A stretch of 64,000 nucleotides of DNA from Competibacter_A sp002352125. GTDB taxonomy: Bacteria; Pseudomonadota; Gammaproteobacteria; Competibacterales; Competibacteraceae. The first letter of the stretch is position 1, and every line of letters starts with the position of its first letter. This document shows, piece after piece, positions 28,387 through 36,005 of this stretch. The notes beneath the pieces are model-generated. The model saw only the letters and a program-made list of their open reading frames with translations. It had not been told where the DNA came from and ran no database searches. The stretch is from positions 1 through 64,000 of the forward strand of contig DAOROA010000022.1 in assembly GCA_035441325.1 (NCBI GenBank). The letters run 5' to 3'. The position numbers were made by a program, and so were the translations under genes.

Positions 28387-28886
28387 TATCTAAACTGACG
28401 TTGATCGCTGCGCTGGCGCGCAACCGGGTCATCGGCCGCGATAACCGCTTGCCTTGGCGGTTGCCGGCCGATTTGCGCTTCTTCAAGCAAATGACGATGG
28501 GCAAGCCGCTGTTGATGGGCCGGCGTACCTGGGAATCCATCGGCAAGCCGTTGCCCGGCCGCCGGATGATCGTGCTAAGCCATAATCCCGGCTATCGAGC
28601 GTCCGGTTGCGACGTCGCGCGGTCGCTGGACGAAGCGGTGACAATCGCCGGCGCGGTCCCCGAGATCATGGTGATCGGCGGCGCGTCGTTGTACGAACAA
28701 ACCCTGCCATCGGCCAAGCGACTGTACTTGACGCTGGTGGATGCCGAGATACCGGGCGATGCCTGGTTTCCGGAATGGGATGCGCGGGAATGGCAATTGA
28801 CCTGGGAGGAAGCGCATCCGGCCGATGCCGATCATGCTTGGCCATATTGGTTCCGGCGGTGGGAGCGGGTTACGGCTCGAATTTGA
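28383..28886 (+). CDS. folA: Dihydrofolate reductase FolA (167 aa)
   Basis: Reduces dihydrofolate to tetrahydrofolate with NADPH. Motifs: LIAALARNRVIGRDNRLPWRLP with the Trp of the M20 loop, catalytic Asp in the following helix (ADLRFFKQMT), GKPLLMGRRTWESIGKPLPGR, VIGGASLYEQTLP and YLTLVDAEIPGDAWFP. ATG 28383 overlaps the apaH stop, indicating coupled translation. It is the second folate gene in this string after nudB. Confidence 0.96.
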   Translation: MISKLTLIAALARNRVIGRDNRLPWRLPADLRFFKQMTMGKPLLMGRRTWESIGKPLPGRRMIVLSHNPGYRASGCDVARSLDEAVTIAGAVPEIMVIGGASLYEQTLPSAKRLYLTLVDAEIPGDAWFPEWDAREWQLTWEEAHPADADHAWPYWFRRWERVTARI

Positions 28887-28927
28887 TCGCAACAAACGGA
28901 TAGCTGGCGGACAGGGAGCGGAACTAA

Positions 28928-28948
28928 GGTCGGTTTTGCTGACCGACC
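28928..28948. repeat. Inverted repeat in the ada leader
   Basis: GGTCGGT (28928-28934) and ACCGACC (28942-28948) pair perfectly around a 7-base loop, 22 bp before the ada start. No U tract follows. It could mark the end of the folA transcript or an operator for ada; no clear Ada box was found. Confidence 0.4.
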
Positions 28949-28970
28949 AACCCATCCAGAGGAAGACGCG

Positions 28971-30056
28971 ATGCGCGCAACCGATCCGGCATTCGAAACG
29001 AGCGACCAACGATGGGAGGCACTGCTTCGACGCGATCCGCAGTCCGACGGTGCGTTTTTCTATGCCGTGAAGACGACCGGTGTATATTGCCGTCCGACCT
29101 GTGCCGCCCGGCTGCCGAACCGGTGCAACGTCGAATTTTTCCAGAGTTGGGGCGATGCCGAACGAGCGGGCTATCGGGCTTGCCGGCGCTGCCGCCCGCA
29201 ACGGCCATCGAACTCGTCGCCGGTTTCCGAAGCGATGGCGCGAGCGTGCCGGATCATCGAGGAAGCCGAAAAACCGCCCTCCCTGAAAGAGCTGGCCGCA
29301 GCGGCCGGATGTAGCCCGTTCCACTTTCAGCGGTTGTTCAAGCAAACCGTTGGCATGACTCCCAAGGCGTATGCGATGGCGCGCAGAGCACGACGCTTCG
29401 AGGAAGGTTTGCGCGAAGATCGAACCGTTACCCAAGCGATGTACGAAGCCGGGTTCGAATCCAGTAGCCGGTGCTACGAAAAGGCCGCCAGGCATCTTGG
29501 CATGACGCCTTCCCAGTACCAGAAGGGTGGCACCGGCCAGCGAATTCGCCACGCGGTCGTGCGGTGCGATCTCGGTTGGGCGTTGGTGGCAGCCACGGAG
29601 CGGGGTATTTGTGCCGTCGAGTTCGACGACGATCCCGAGCGATTGCGAGACCGGCTTGCCACACGTTTTCCCGCCGCCGAATGGGAAGATGCAGATCCTG
29701 GGTTCGCCGGATGGGTGGAAAGAGTCTTGGCGGCACTCGACCGGCCGGCTTACGGTCTCGGCCTGCCGCTCGACATTCGCGGCACGGCCTTTCAGCGGCG
29801 GGTGTGGCAGGCGCTGCAAGCGATTCCGGCGGGTTCGACCGCCACCTATGCCGAAGTCGCCCAAAAAATCGGCAAGCCGTCGGCGGCGCGGGCGGTGGCC
29901 CGGGCTTGTGCCGCCAATCCGGTCGCCGTGCTCGTTCCCTGCCATCGCGTCGTCCGAGGCGACGGTGGGCTGGGCGGTTACCGCTGGGATTTGCGGCGCA
30001 AGCGGGCACTGCTGGAGCGCGAAGCCACGCAGCGGGCCGAACCGGCGGAGTCGTAA
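28971..30056 (+). CDS. ada: Ada: methylphosphotriester/O6-methylguanine methyltransferase and activator (361 aa)
   Basis: Repairs alkylated DNA and activates the adaptive response. The N-terminal Ada domain has the four zinc cysteines Cys40, Cys44, Cys71 and Cys74; Cys40 corresponds to the methyl-accepting Cys38 of E. coli. An AraC-type helix-turn-helix follows (LKELAAAAGCSPFHFQRLFKQTVG, about 100-180). The C-terminal methyltransferase has Cys324 in PCHRVV and the RxVWQALQAIPAG helix. All active residues are kept, so both repair activities should work. An AGGAAG site precedes ATG 28971. Confidence 0.97.
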   Translation: MRATDPAFETSDQRWEALLRRDPQSDGAFFYAVKTTGVYCRPTCAARLPNRCNVEFFQSWGDAERAGYRACRRCRPQRPSNSSPVSEAMARACRIIEEAEKPPSLKELAAAAGCSPFHFQRLFKQTVGMTPKAYAMARRARRFEEGLREDRTVTQAMYEAGFESSSRCYEKAARHLGMTPSQYQKGGTGQRIRHAVVRCDLGWALVAATERGICAVEFDDDPERLRDRLATRFPAAEWEDADPGFAGWVERVLAALDRPAYGLGLPLDIRGTAFQRRVWQALQAIPAGSTATYAEVAQKIGKPSAARAVARACAANPVAVLVPCHRVVRGDGGLGGYRWDLRRKRALLEREATQRAEPAES

Positions 30057-30104
30057 CGGATAGCAGGTCGCCGGGTTTTCCAATTCCAACCGGGAGAATG
30101 ACCG

Positions 30105-30887
30105 ATGAGCGATGTCGTTCTAGCAACTGTTCGCGATTCCATCGCCCAACTGACTCTGAATCGACCAACGACCTATAACGCCTTGAATATCGAGACCGCG
30201 CAGGCGCTCACTCGGGCGTTGTTGGACATCGGGGCCGATCCGGCGATTCGCGGCGTCATCGTCACCGGCAGCGGCACGGCGTTTTCGGCGGGTGGCGACA
30301 TCAAGTTCGTGCTGGCTCATCCGCATGGACCGGCGGCAGCGTTTCACGAACTGGCGACGCACGTTCACGTTTGCGTAACCGAAATCCGCCGCTTGCGCAA
30401 GCCGGTGATCGCTGCCGTTAACGGTGTCGCGGCTGGCGGCGGTTTTTCCCTGGCGCTGGCCTGCGATTTCCGAGTCATGGCGGAGTCGGCGCGGCTCAAG
30501 CAAGGCTTCACCAGCAACGCGCTGTGTATCGATGCCGGCGGTACGTTTACCCTGCCGCGCCTGGTCGGGCTGGCCCGCGCCCTGGAAATCGCCGCGTTCG
30601 ACGAGCCGATAGCCGCCGACCAAGCTCTGGCTTGGGGGTTGGCGACGCGGGTGGTTCCCGATGCGCAATTGCTGGATACCGCGTTGGCGATGGCGCGAAC
30701 CCTCGCCCAAAAATCCTTGCATACCTTCGGCCACGTCAAAACCCTGTTGACCGATGCGTTCGATACCTCTTGGGAAACGCAATTGGAGCGCGAGCGGCAC
30801 GGATTGGCCACCTGCGCCGGTCACGCCGATGGTCTGGAAGGTTTGCACGCTTTCGTGGAAAAGCGGTCGCCGAACTACAATCGCTGA
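30105..30887 (+). CDS. Enoyl-CoA hydratase/isomerase family protein (260 aa)
   Basis: Crotonase-fold enzyme: LNRPTTYNALNIETAQAL, oxyanion-hole motifs SGTAFSAGGDI and AVNGVAAGGGFSLALACDF, then AGGTFTLPRLVG. The position after the second loop carries Asp (CIDAGGT), as in isomerase-type members such as PaaG, whereas classical hydratases have Glu here, so an enoyl-CoA isomerase role is as likely as hydration. Substrate is unknown. It has a GGGAGA site, stands 48 bp after ada and converges on the ter cluster. Confidence 0.88.
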   Translation: MSDVVLATVRDSIAQLTLNRPTTYNALNIETAQALTRALLDIGADPAIRGVIVTGSGTAFSAGGDIKFVLAHPHGPAAAFHELATHVHVCVTEIRRLRKPVIAAVNGVAAGGGFSLALACDFRVMAESARLKQGFTSNALCIDAGGTFTLPRLVGLARALEIAAFDEPIAADQALAWGLATRVVPDAQLLDTALAMARTLAQKSLHTFGHVKTLLTDAFDTSWETQLERERHGLATCAGHADGLEGLHAFVEKRSPNYNR

Positions 30888-31008
30888 AGGCGCTGAGTAC
30901 GGCCGGAGTTTTTCTTGATCGGGGTACTCCGGAAAATTTGCGGGTTGAAGCGAGGCCGCAAGCGATTTTCCATCTCGCTCCGGCCCGCAATGGTTCGAGG
31001 ATGCAAGA

Positions 31009-31587
31009 TCAGCCGAGATTGACGCCGTAATCGCGAGCGACCGCCGCCAAACCGCCGGCGTAACCCTGACCGATAGCTTTAAACTTCCACTCGTCGTTGT
31101 GGCGGTACATTTCGCCGAAGATCATCGCGGTTTCGGTGGAGGCGTCTTCGGACAGGTCGTAGCGGGCGATTTCCTGACCGCCCTCGGCATTCAGCGCGCG
31201 GATGTAGGCGTTGCTGACTTGACCGAAGTTCTGCTTGCGCGCTTCGGCGTCGTGGATGGTGACCACGAACGCCACCTTGGCGGCGCTAGCTTCCATCGAG
31301 TCCAGGCCGATTTCGATGACTTCATCGTCGCCTTCACCTTCGCCGGTGCGGTTATCGCCTTGGTGCGTGACCGCGCCCGACGGATCCCGGGTGTTGTTGT
31401 AGAACACGAAATGCTGGTCGCTCAAAACCTTGCCGCTGGCGTCCAGCACGAAAGCGGAGGCATCCAGATCGAACGCGCTGCCGTCGGTCTTGCGCAGATC
31501 CCAGCCCAGGCCAAAGCGGACCCGCTGCAATCCGGGTACCTGCTTGCTCAGCGAAACGTTCCCGCCTTTTTGCAGAGAAATTGCCAT
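31009..31587 (-). CDS. terE: TerD-family protein, TerE position (192 aa)
   Basis: TerD-fold calcium-binding protein of the tellurite-resistance/stress cluster. It has MAISLQKGGNVSLSKQVPGL, the first acidic site FDLDASAFVLDASGK, and the second loop GDNRTGEGEGDDEVIEIGL, so both calcium-binding segments are intact. The end YRHNDEWKFKAIGQGYAGGL is typical. Named terE because it is last in the order Z-A-B-C-D-E; sequence alone hardly separates TerD from TerE. Cytoplasmic, no signal peptide. Confidence 0.9.
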   Translation of the reverse strand: MAISLQKGGNVSLSKQVPGLQRVRFGLGWDLRKTDGSAFDLDASAFVLDASGKVLSDQHFVFYNNTRDPSGAVTHQGDNRTGEGEGDDEVIEIGLDSMEASAAKVAFVVTIHDAEARKQNFGQVSNAYIRALNAEGGQEIARYDLSEDASTETAMIFGEMYRHNDEWKFKAIGQGYAGGLAAVARDYGVNLG

Positions 31588-31642
31588 CGTTTGATTCCTG
31601 TCGTTGAGAAGATCGGCTGGAGTTTACAGGAAAACCGGAAAC

Positions 31643-32218
31643 TCAGATGTTGATGCCGTACTGGCGGCACATCGCTGCCAAACCGCCGGCATAGCCTTGG
31701 CCGACGGCGCCGAATTTCCATTCGTTGCCATAGCGGTAGAGTTCGCCGAAGATCATCGCAGTTTCGGTCGAGGCATCCTCGGCCAGATCGTAGCGGGCAA
31801 TTTCGACGTTGGTTTCGGCGTTGACCAGGCGGATGAAGGCGTTGCTGACCTGGCCGAAATTCTGCTTGCGCGCATCGGCTTCGTGGATGGTGACGGTGAA
31901 GGTGATTTTCTGCACATCCGCCGGCACGCGGGTCAGGTCCACCATGACGGCCTCGTCGTCCCCTTCGCCGGCGCCGGTGCGGTTGTCGCCAGTGTGCTGC
32001 ACCGAGCCGCAGGCCGATTTCAACTGGTTGTAGAAAATAAAATCGGCGTCGGAGCGAACCTTGCCGCTGGCGTCGAGCAAGAATGCCGAAGCGTCCAAAT
32101 CGAAATCGACGCCGTCGGTGGCGCGGGCGTCCCAGCCCAGTCCGATCAGAACTTTCTTCAGGTCCGGCGCTTCCTTGCCGAGGGATAACTTACCGCCTTT
32201 GTTAAGGGAAATAGCCAT
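31643..32218 (-). CDS. terD: TerD, calcium-binding stress protein (191 aa)
   Basis: Close paralogue of the next gene: MAISLNKGGKLSLGKEAPDL, FDLDASAFLLDASGK, GDNRTGAGEGDDEAVMVDL and YRYGNEWKFGAVGQGYAGGL. All acidic calcium-binding residues are present. Its length equals that of E. coli-plasmid TerD (192). TerD proteins assemble with TerC and TerB at the inner membrane in a complex tied to tellurite resistance, phage inhibition and stress survival; the exact chemistry is unknown. A 55-bp gap separates it from terE. Confidence 0.92.
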   Translation of the reverse strand: MAISLNKGGKLSLGKEAPDLKKVLIGLGWDARATDGVDFDLDASAFLLDASGKVRSDADFIFYNQLKSACGSVQHTGDNRTGAGEGDDEAVMVDLTRVPADVQKITFTVTIHEADARKQNFGQVSNAFIRLVNAETNVEIARYDLAEDASTETAMIFGELYRYGNEWKFGAVGQGYAGGLAAMCRQYGINI

Positions 32219-32281
32219 GAGGTTTATCCTCCCTATATTTTTGCAGATTAAAGATTACGAAAGGATTAAGGGAATCGGTCA

Positions 32282-32307
32282 GCCGGGTGGATCGTCATCC
32301 ATCCGGC
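32282..32307. repeat. Stem-loop between terC and terD
   Basis: GCCGGGTGGAT (32282-32292) and ATCCATCCGGC (32297-32307) pair with one G-T position around CGTC in the 109-bp gap between terC and terD. No U tract; it may stabilise or process the ter mRNA. Confidence 0.45.
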
Positions 32308-32327
32308 CGGCCGATACGGCAGGTTGC

Positions 32328-33395
32328 TCAGGGTTCCTCCCGGCGGGGTTCAGCTTTTTCCAGTTTCGCCCCTTCTCCCTCCTCAGCGTCCTCTTTCTCG
32401 GGGAGCAGCAGCGAGGCGATCACGCCTACCGCCAGCGTACCGAGAATGATCATCAGGCTGAGGTTCGCCGAAATTTCCCAACCCGGCCAGTGGAAGATGT
32501 GGTTGGATGCCTGTAGCGCCAACTTGAAAGCGATGAAGAACAGCAGCGCAGCTACCGCCTTGTCCAAATGCACCAGATACTTCTGCGCCGCCGCCAGCAC
32601 GAAATACAGCGAGCGCAGGCCGAGGATGGCGAAGATCACCGCCGAGTAGACGAGCAGGGGCTCGCGAGTGACCGCGATCACCGCCGGCACCGAATCGAAC
32701 GCGAAAATGATGTCGGATACTTCGATGCACACAAGGCAGAGCAGCATCGGGGTGGCATATACCATCGCTTCCCGGGCTACCGAGATGCTGGAGTCCTGTT
32801 CGACCACCGTCTTGACGTGGCCGTGGCTGACCACGAAATGATGGCCGTGCAGGCGCGGGAAGATCGGTACCAGTTTCTGGGTCAGCCGCACCGACCAGTG
32901 GTCGGAGTAATCCTCGATCTCGTCGTCCCCGCCAACGCCGGCCAGCATTTTCCAGCCGGTCCAGGCGACGATGGCCGCGAACACGAATTCGATCCAGGTG
33001 CTTATCCCGAACAGCCCCGTGCCGAAGGCGATGAACAGCATGCGGAAGATCACCGCGCCCAGAATGCCGAAATACAAAATCCGGTGCTGCAAGGCGCCCT
33101 TGATGCCAAAAGAGGCGAAGATGGCGACGAACACCATCAAGTTATCGACCGACAGCGATTTTTCCAGGATGTAGCCGGCCAGGAACAGATCGGCGAATTC
33201 GGCGCTGTGGTGGATCTTGAGATAGAAATAGAACGCGATGGACAAAAAGATCCAGAACAGCGACCACGCCACGGCGTTGGGGATGCTGATGTCCTCGCTG
33301 TCCTTATGCAGCCGGAGGTCCAGCCACACCGAAAAGGCGACCACACCCACGAAAATGGCGATGGTCTCCAGCGGAAAACCGAGATGTTGCTCCAT
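32328..33395 (-). CDS. terC: TerC-family integral membrane protein (355 aa)
   Basis: Inner-membrane protein of the TerC/Alx family, with about 9 membrane helices. Seen are the conserved acidic membrane motifs FLAGYILEKSLSVDNLMVF (about residues 75-95) and CIEVSDIIFAFDSVPAV (about 225-242), plus the helix ILGLRSLYFVLA. Family members handle metal ions, especially manganese in Alx/TerC export studies, and TerC anchors the Ter complex. The C-terminus is a short charged tail with many Glu and Lys. Length agrees with TerC (about 346). Confidence 0.93.
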   Translation of the reverse strand: MEQHLGFPLETIAIFVGVVAFSVWLDLRLHKDSEDISIPNAVAWSLFWIFLSIAFYFYLKIHHSAEFADLFLAGYILEKSLSVDNLMVFVAIFASFGIKGALQHRILYFGILGAVIFRMLFIAFGTGLFGISTWIEFVFAAIVAWTGWKMLAGVGGDDEIEDYSDHWSVRLTQKLVPIFPRLHGHHFVVSHGHVKTVVEQDSSISVAREAMVYATPMLLCLVCIEVSDIIFAFDSVPAVIAVTREPLLVYSAVIFAILGLRSLYFVLAAAQKYLVHLDKAVAALLFFIAFKLALQASNHIFHWPGWEISANLSLMIILGTLAVGVIASLLLPEKEDAEEGEGAKLEKAEPRREEP

Positions 33396-33416
33396 AAGAT
33401 ATCCAGTATTCTCGGG

Positions 33417-33869
33417 CTAGAGATCGAAATCCTTGGGATTCAGGCCAAGTTCCGCGCAAATTTTGCGTACCGTCGCCTTCTCGTTGTCATCGAAGTTGCC
33501 GTCGGCCGCGCCGATGGCGCAACAGACCCGCACCATCAGCCGGGCTTCGGCGTCTTTGCCCTTGAGTTTGGCGACCACCTGCAACGCGCTGGCTTGGCCG
33601 ATCTGATGATCGAACTCGAACTGCTTGGCGTATTTATCGAAGATGCCGATGACCTCCTCGACGCTGAACACCGACAGCACGTCGGAATTGCGCAGGAAGC
33701 CCATCATTTTCTGTTTTTCTTCGGGCCGGACTACGCCGTCGGCATGGGCCACCAGCGCGCAGCCGGCTACCACCGCTTCCAGAAAGCTCTTGTTTTTGAA
33801 TTTGGTCACTTCGGTTTTCAGGTTGGCGGTGACTTCGTTGTAGCGTTGCTTCAACCATTCGAGAGCCAT
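33417..33869 (-). CDS. terB: TerB tellurite-resistance protein (150 aa)
   Basis: All-helical TerB fold with two acidic metal-binding segments, ALVAHADGVVRPEEKQKMM (about residues 40-58) and CAIGAADGNFDDNEKATVR (about 116-134). The protein is cytoplasmic and in the Ter complex links TerC with the TerD-type proteins. The ATG at 33869 is chosen because the family N-terminus begins there; the open frame upstream is out of context. Length matches TerB (151). Confidence 0.93.
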   Translation of the reverse strand: MALEWLKQRYNEVTANLKTEVTKFKNKSFLEAVVAGCALVAHADGVVRPEEKQKMMGFLRNSDVLSVFSVEEVIGIFDKYAKQFEFDHQIGQASALQVVAKLKGKDAEARLMVRVCCAIGAADGNFDDNEKATVRKICAELGLNPKDFDL

Positions 33870-33906
33870 GAGTTTCGTTTCTCCGGGTAATCGAAAAAGA
33901 ATGAAA

Positions 33907-35160
33907 TCAATCCTTGGACCCCGCCACCCAGCGCAGGCCGAAACCATAAGCCTGATCCAGATAGCGGTGATCCGGAAAATATTCGACCAGCTTTGTGACC
34001 TTGAGGTTGCCGCCCTGGTTCTCCAGCATTGCCAGAGCACACATGCGCTGATCGTTGCGGTGGCTGTCGAGCCGGATTTCCAGCGCCGGCTGGCCGGGCG
34101 CCTGAATCGTGACCACCGCGTCGGTCTCCGCCCAGTTGGGCGCACCTTCGTAAATCATCGCGAACAGTGCCACCCGATCCAGCTCGTTCCAGTGCTGGCC
34201 GTTGATGTGCAGGAATTCACCTTGGGCGCTGGCTCCGCTGCGGTCGTCGCCCATGAGCTGGATGTAGGGTGGCTGATGCAAACTGCCGAAGGTGTCGCCC
34301 AATGCCTGCACTGCGCCGCCACGGCCATCCCGCAACTTGAACAGGCAGCCCAAATCGAGATCGACCTTGCGGCCACCGGTCAGCCGGCCGAAGAATCCCT
34401 TGCCGCCACCACCCTGGTTCCAGTTGAGATTGACCACGATTTCGCCGAAGCCTTGGGCTTTTTTCTCCAGCGAAATGCTGGGATTGCGTTTGTCCAGCGT
34501 GATTTTTTCCAGCCGGATGGGTTTGGCGGCGGGCGTCGGCGCGGCAGCCGGAGCGGCGGGGCGGGGCGGCGCCGGAGAAGGAGGGGCGGGTGGTGGTGCG
34601 GCGGCTTCTGCGGCGTCGGGATCGTCGCCCACATCCACGCCGTGTTGGCGGGCCAGCGGTCCCAAACCACCGACGAAACCTTGACCGACGGCGCGGAATT
34701 TCCATTCGCCGTTGCGCTGATAAAATTCGCCGACGATCAGCGCGGTTTCCGGCATCATTTTGGTCGCCAGCGGAAACGTCGCCAGCGATGTCTTGCTTTG
34801 CGCATCGCGGATTTCCGCCCGCACCTGGTTCAACTGGCCGAACGACTGCCCGCGCCGCTGGCCTTGGTCGATGGTCAACGCGACGACGATCCGCTCGATG
34901 GCCGGCGGGAGTTGGGCAAAGGCGACGGTGAAGGTGCGGCCGTCGCCAGCGCGCTGGATGCCGCCACCGGGCAACGCCGGCTGGTTGTAAAACACGAAAT
35001 CGTCGTCGCTGCGCACTTTGCCTTGAGCGGTCAGCGCGAAGGCGCTGGAATCGATGGTCAGCGCCGTGTTAGACGGCTCCCATCCGAGCACGATTTCGGC
35101 GGCGGTCGTCGCCGGGCTTTGCTTGGTGATGGAGAAATTTTGGCCGGGTTGTAGATCCAT
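33907..35160 (-). CDS. terA: TerA, two-domain TerD-like protein (417 aa)
   Basis: Two TerD-related domains joined by a long Pro/Ala linker (about residues 178-215). The N-terminal domain (about 1-175) keeps the fold and the end GEWKFRAVGQGFVGGLG, but its first calcium site is degenerate (LTIDSSAF instead of DLDASAF) and the GDGRT loop lacks the acidic run. The C-terminal domain (about 220-410) has KVDLDLGCLF and MGDDRSGASAQGEFLHING, where acidic residues are kept. Length and order fit TerA (about 385). It lies between terZ and terB with short gaps. Confidence 0.9.
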   Translation of the reverse strand: MDLQPGQNFSITKQSPATTAAEIVLGWEPSNTALTIDSSAFALTAQGKVRSDDDFVFYNQPALPGGGIQRAGDGRTFTVAFAQLPPAIERIVVALTIDQGQRRGQSFGQLNQVRAEIRDAQSKTSLATFPLATKMMPETALIVGEFYQRNGEWKFRAVGQGFVGGLGPLARQHGVDVGDDPDAAEAAAPPPAPPSPAPPRPAAPAAAPTPAAKPIRLEKITLDKRNPSISLEKKAQGFGEIVVNLNWNQGGGGKGFFGRLTGGRKVDLDLGCLFKLRDGRGGAVQALGDTFGSLHQPPYIQLMGDDRSGASAQGEFLHINGQHWNELDRVALFAMIYEGAPNWAETDAVVTIQAPGQPALEIRLDSHRNDQRMCALAMLENQGGNLKVTKLVEYFPDHRYLDQAYGFGLRWVAGSKD

Positions 35161-35179
35161 GATGGAATTCTCGTTCAGA

Positions 35180-35782
35180 TCACAGATAGGGCCGGACCGC
35201 CGGCAGCAGATCGTGGAAGGTGCGGCCGCTGGCGTGCTCGCCGATAGCTTGTAGTTTCCATTCGTCGTTGTGGCGGTATAGTTTGGTCATGATCAAGCCG
35301 GTGTAGTTGCCGCCTTCCAGCGATAGATCGAAGCGGGCGATCTCGCCACCGTTGGCGCCGTCCACGATCCGGCAAAACGCGCTGGGAATGCCGGCGAAGC
35401 CTTCGCCGCTGAAGCTGTTGACGGTGAAGATCAGCGCCTGCACCGTTGCGGGCACTTGGTTTAGGCCGATGGTGATCCGCTCGTTCTCGGCGCCGGCCTC
35501 GCCGCCGCCGGAGCGGTCGTCGCCGCTGTGCCGGATGGAGCCACAACGGCTTTCCAGTTGTCGGAACCAAACGGTGTCCACGAGATTGCCGCCGGCGTCG
35601 AAAAGCAGACAGGATGCGTCCAGGTCTACCGCTTCCTGACGCGTGCCGGCGCCGAAGCCGAGAAACCCCCGGGTTTGGACCTGCTTCATGCTCCAGCCCA
35701 GCCCCATGACGACTCGGCTCAGGCCGCGCCCGGCTTCTTTTTCCAAGCTGATGCGCTGTCCTTTTTGCAAACTGATGGCCAT
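35180..35782 (-). CDS. terZ: TerZ, TerD-family protein (200 aa)
   Basis: First gene of the ter operon. TerD fold with AVDLDASCLLFDAGGN, the insert GFLGFGAGTRQEAVDLD characteristic of TerZ, the loop SGDDRSGGGEAGAENERITIGL and GFAGIPSAFCRIVDG. The C-terminus YRHNDEWKLQAIGEHASGRTFHDLLPA matches TerZ more than TerD/E. The 223-bp region upstream contains a TATAAT on the minus strand at 35853-35858 that could be the -10 of the operon promoter, without a good -35 partner. Confidence 0.92.
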   Translation of the reverse strand: MAISLQKGQRISLEKEAGRGLSRVVMGLGWSMKQVQTRGFLGFGAGTRQEAVDLDASCLLFDAGGNLVDTVWFRQLESRCGSIRHSGDDRSGGGEAGAENERITIGLNQVPATVQALIFTVNSFSGEGFAGIPSAFCRIVDGANGGEIARFDLSLEGGNYTGLIMTKLYRHNDEWKLQAIGEHASGRTFHDLLPAVRPYL

Positions 35783-36005
35783 GTGGATGCCCTCGTTGAG
35801 ATTTGCTGGTTTGAGTGGGAGCCCAGCGATAATTGCACACTATCTATAGCAGATTATAGATGCTGGGTGGTGCGAGCCGACGGTTGGCGGAGCGTTGCCG
35901 ACGAGCGGTGGCCAAGCGGGCGGCGGTTGCGGTAATGTTCGTAAATTATTGAGACGGTTTGCAGGAATTCAAGCGCGTTCCGGCATTCTCGATGCGGAGG
36001 TAGTC

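Noticed and set aside
29451..29475. GGGTTCGAATCC, like a tRNA T arm
   Set aside because: It is inside ada and encodes part of its helix-turn-helix region (GFESSSR). No acceptor stem or anticodon arm is present around it.
30903..30932. CCGGAGT...ACTCCGG hairpin between the enoyl-CoA hydratase-family gene and terE
   Set aside because: The arms are short with a 16-base loop, and neither strand has a U tract after the stem, so a terminator is not supported.
32568..33890. Long open frame antisense to terC and terB
   Set aside because: It mirrors well-supported ter genes and arises from their GC-rich third positions; the protein is low-complexity with no family features.
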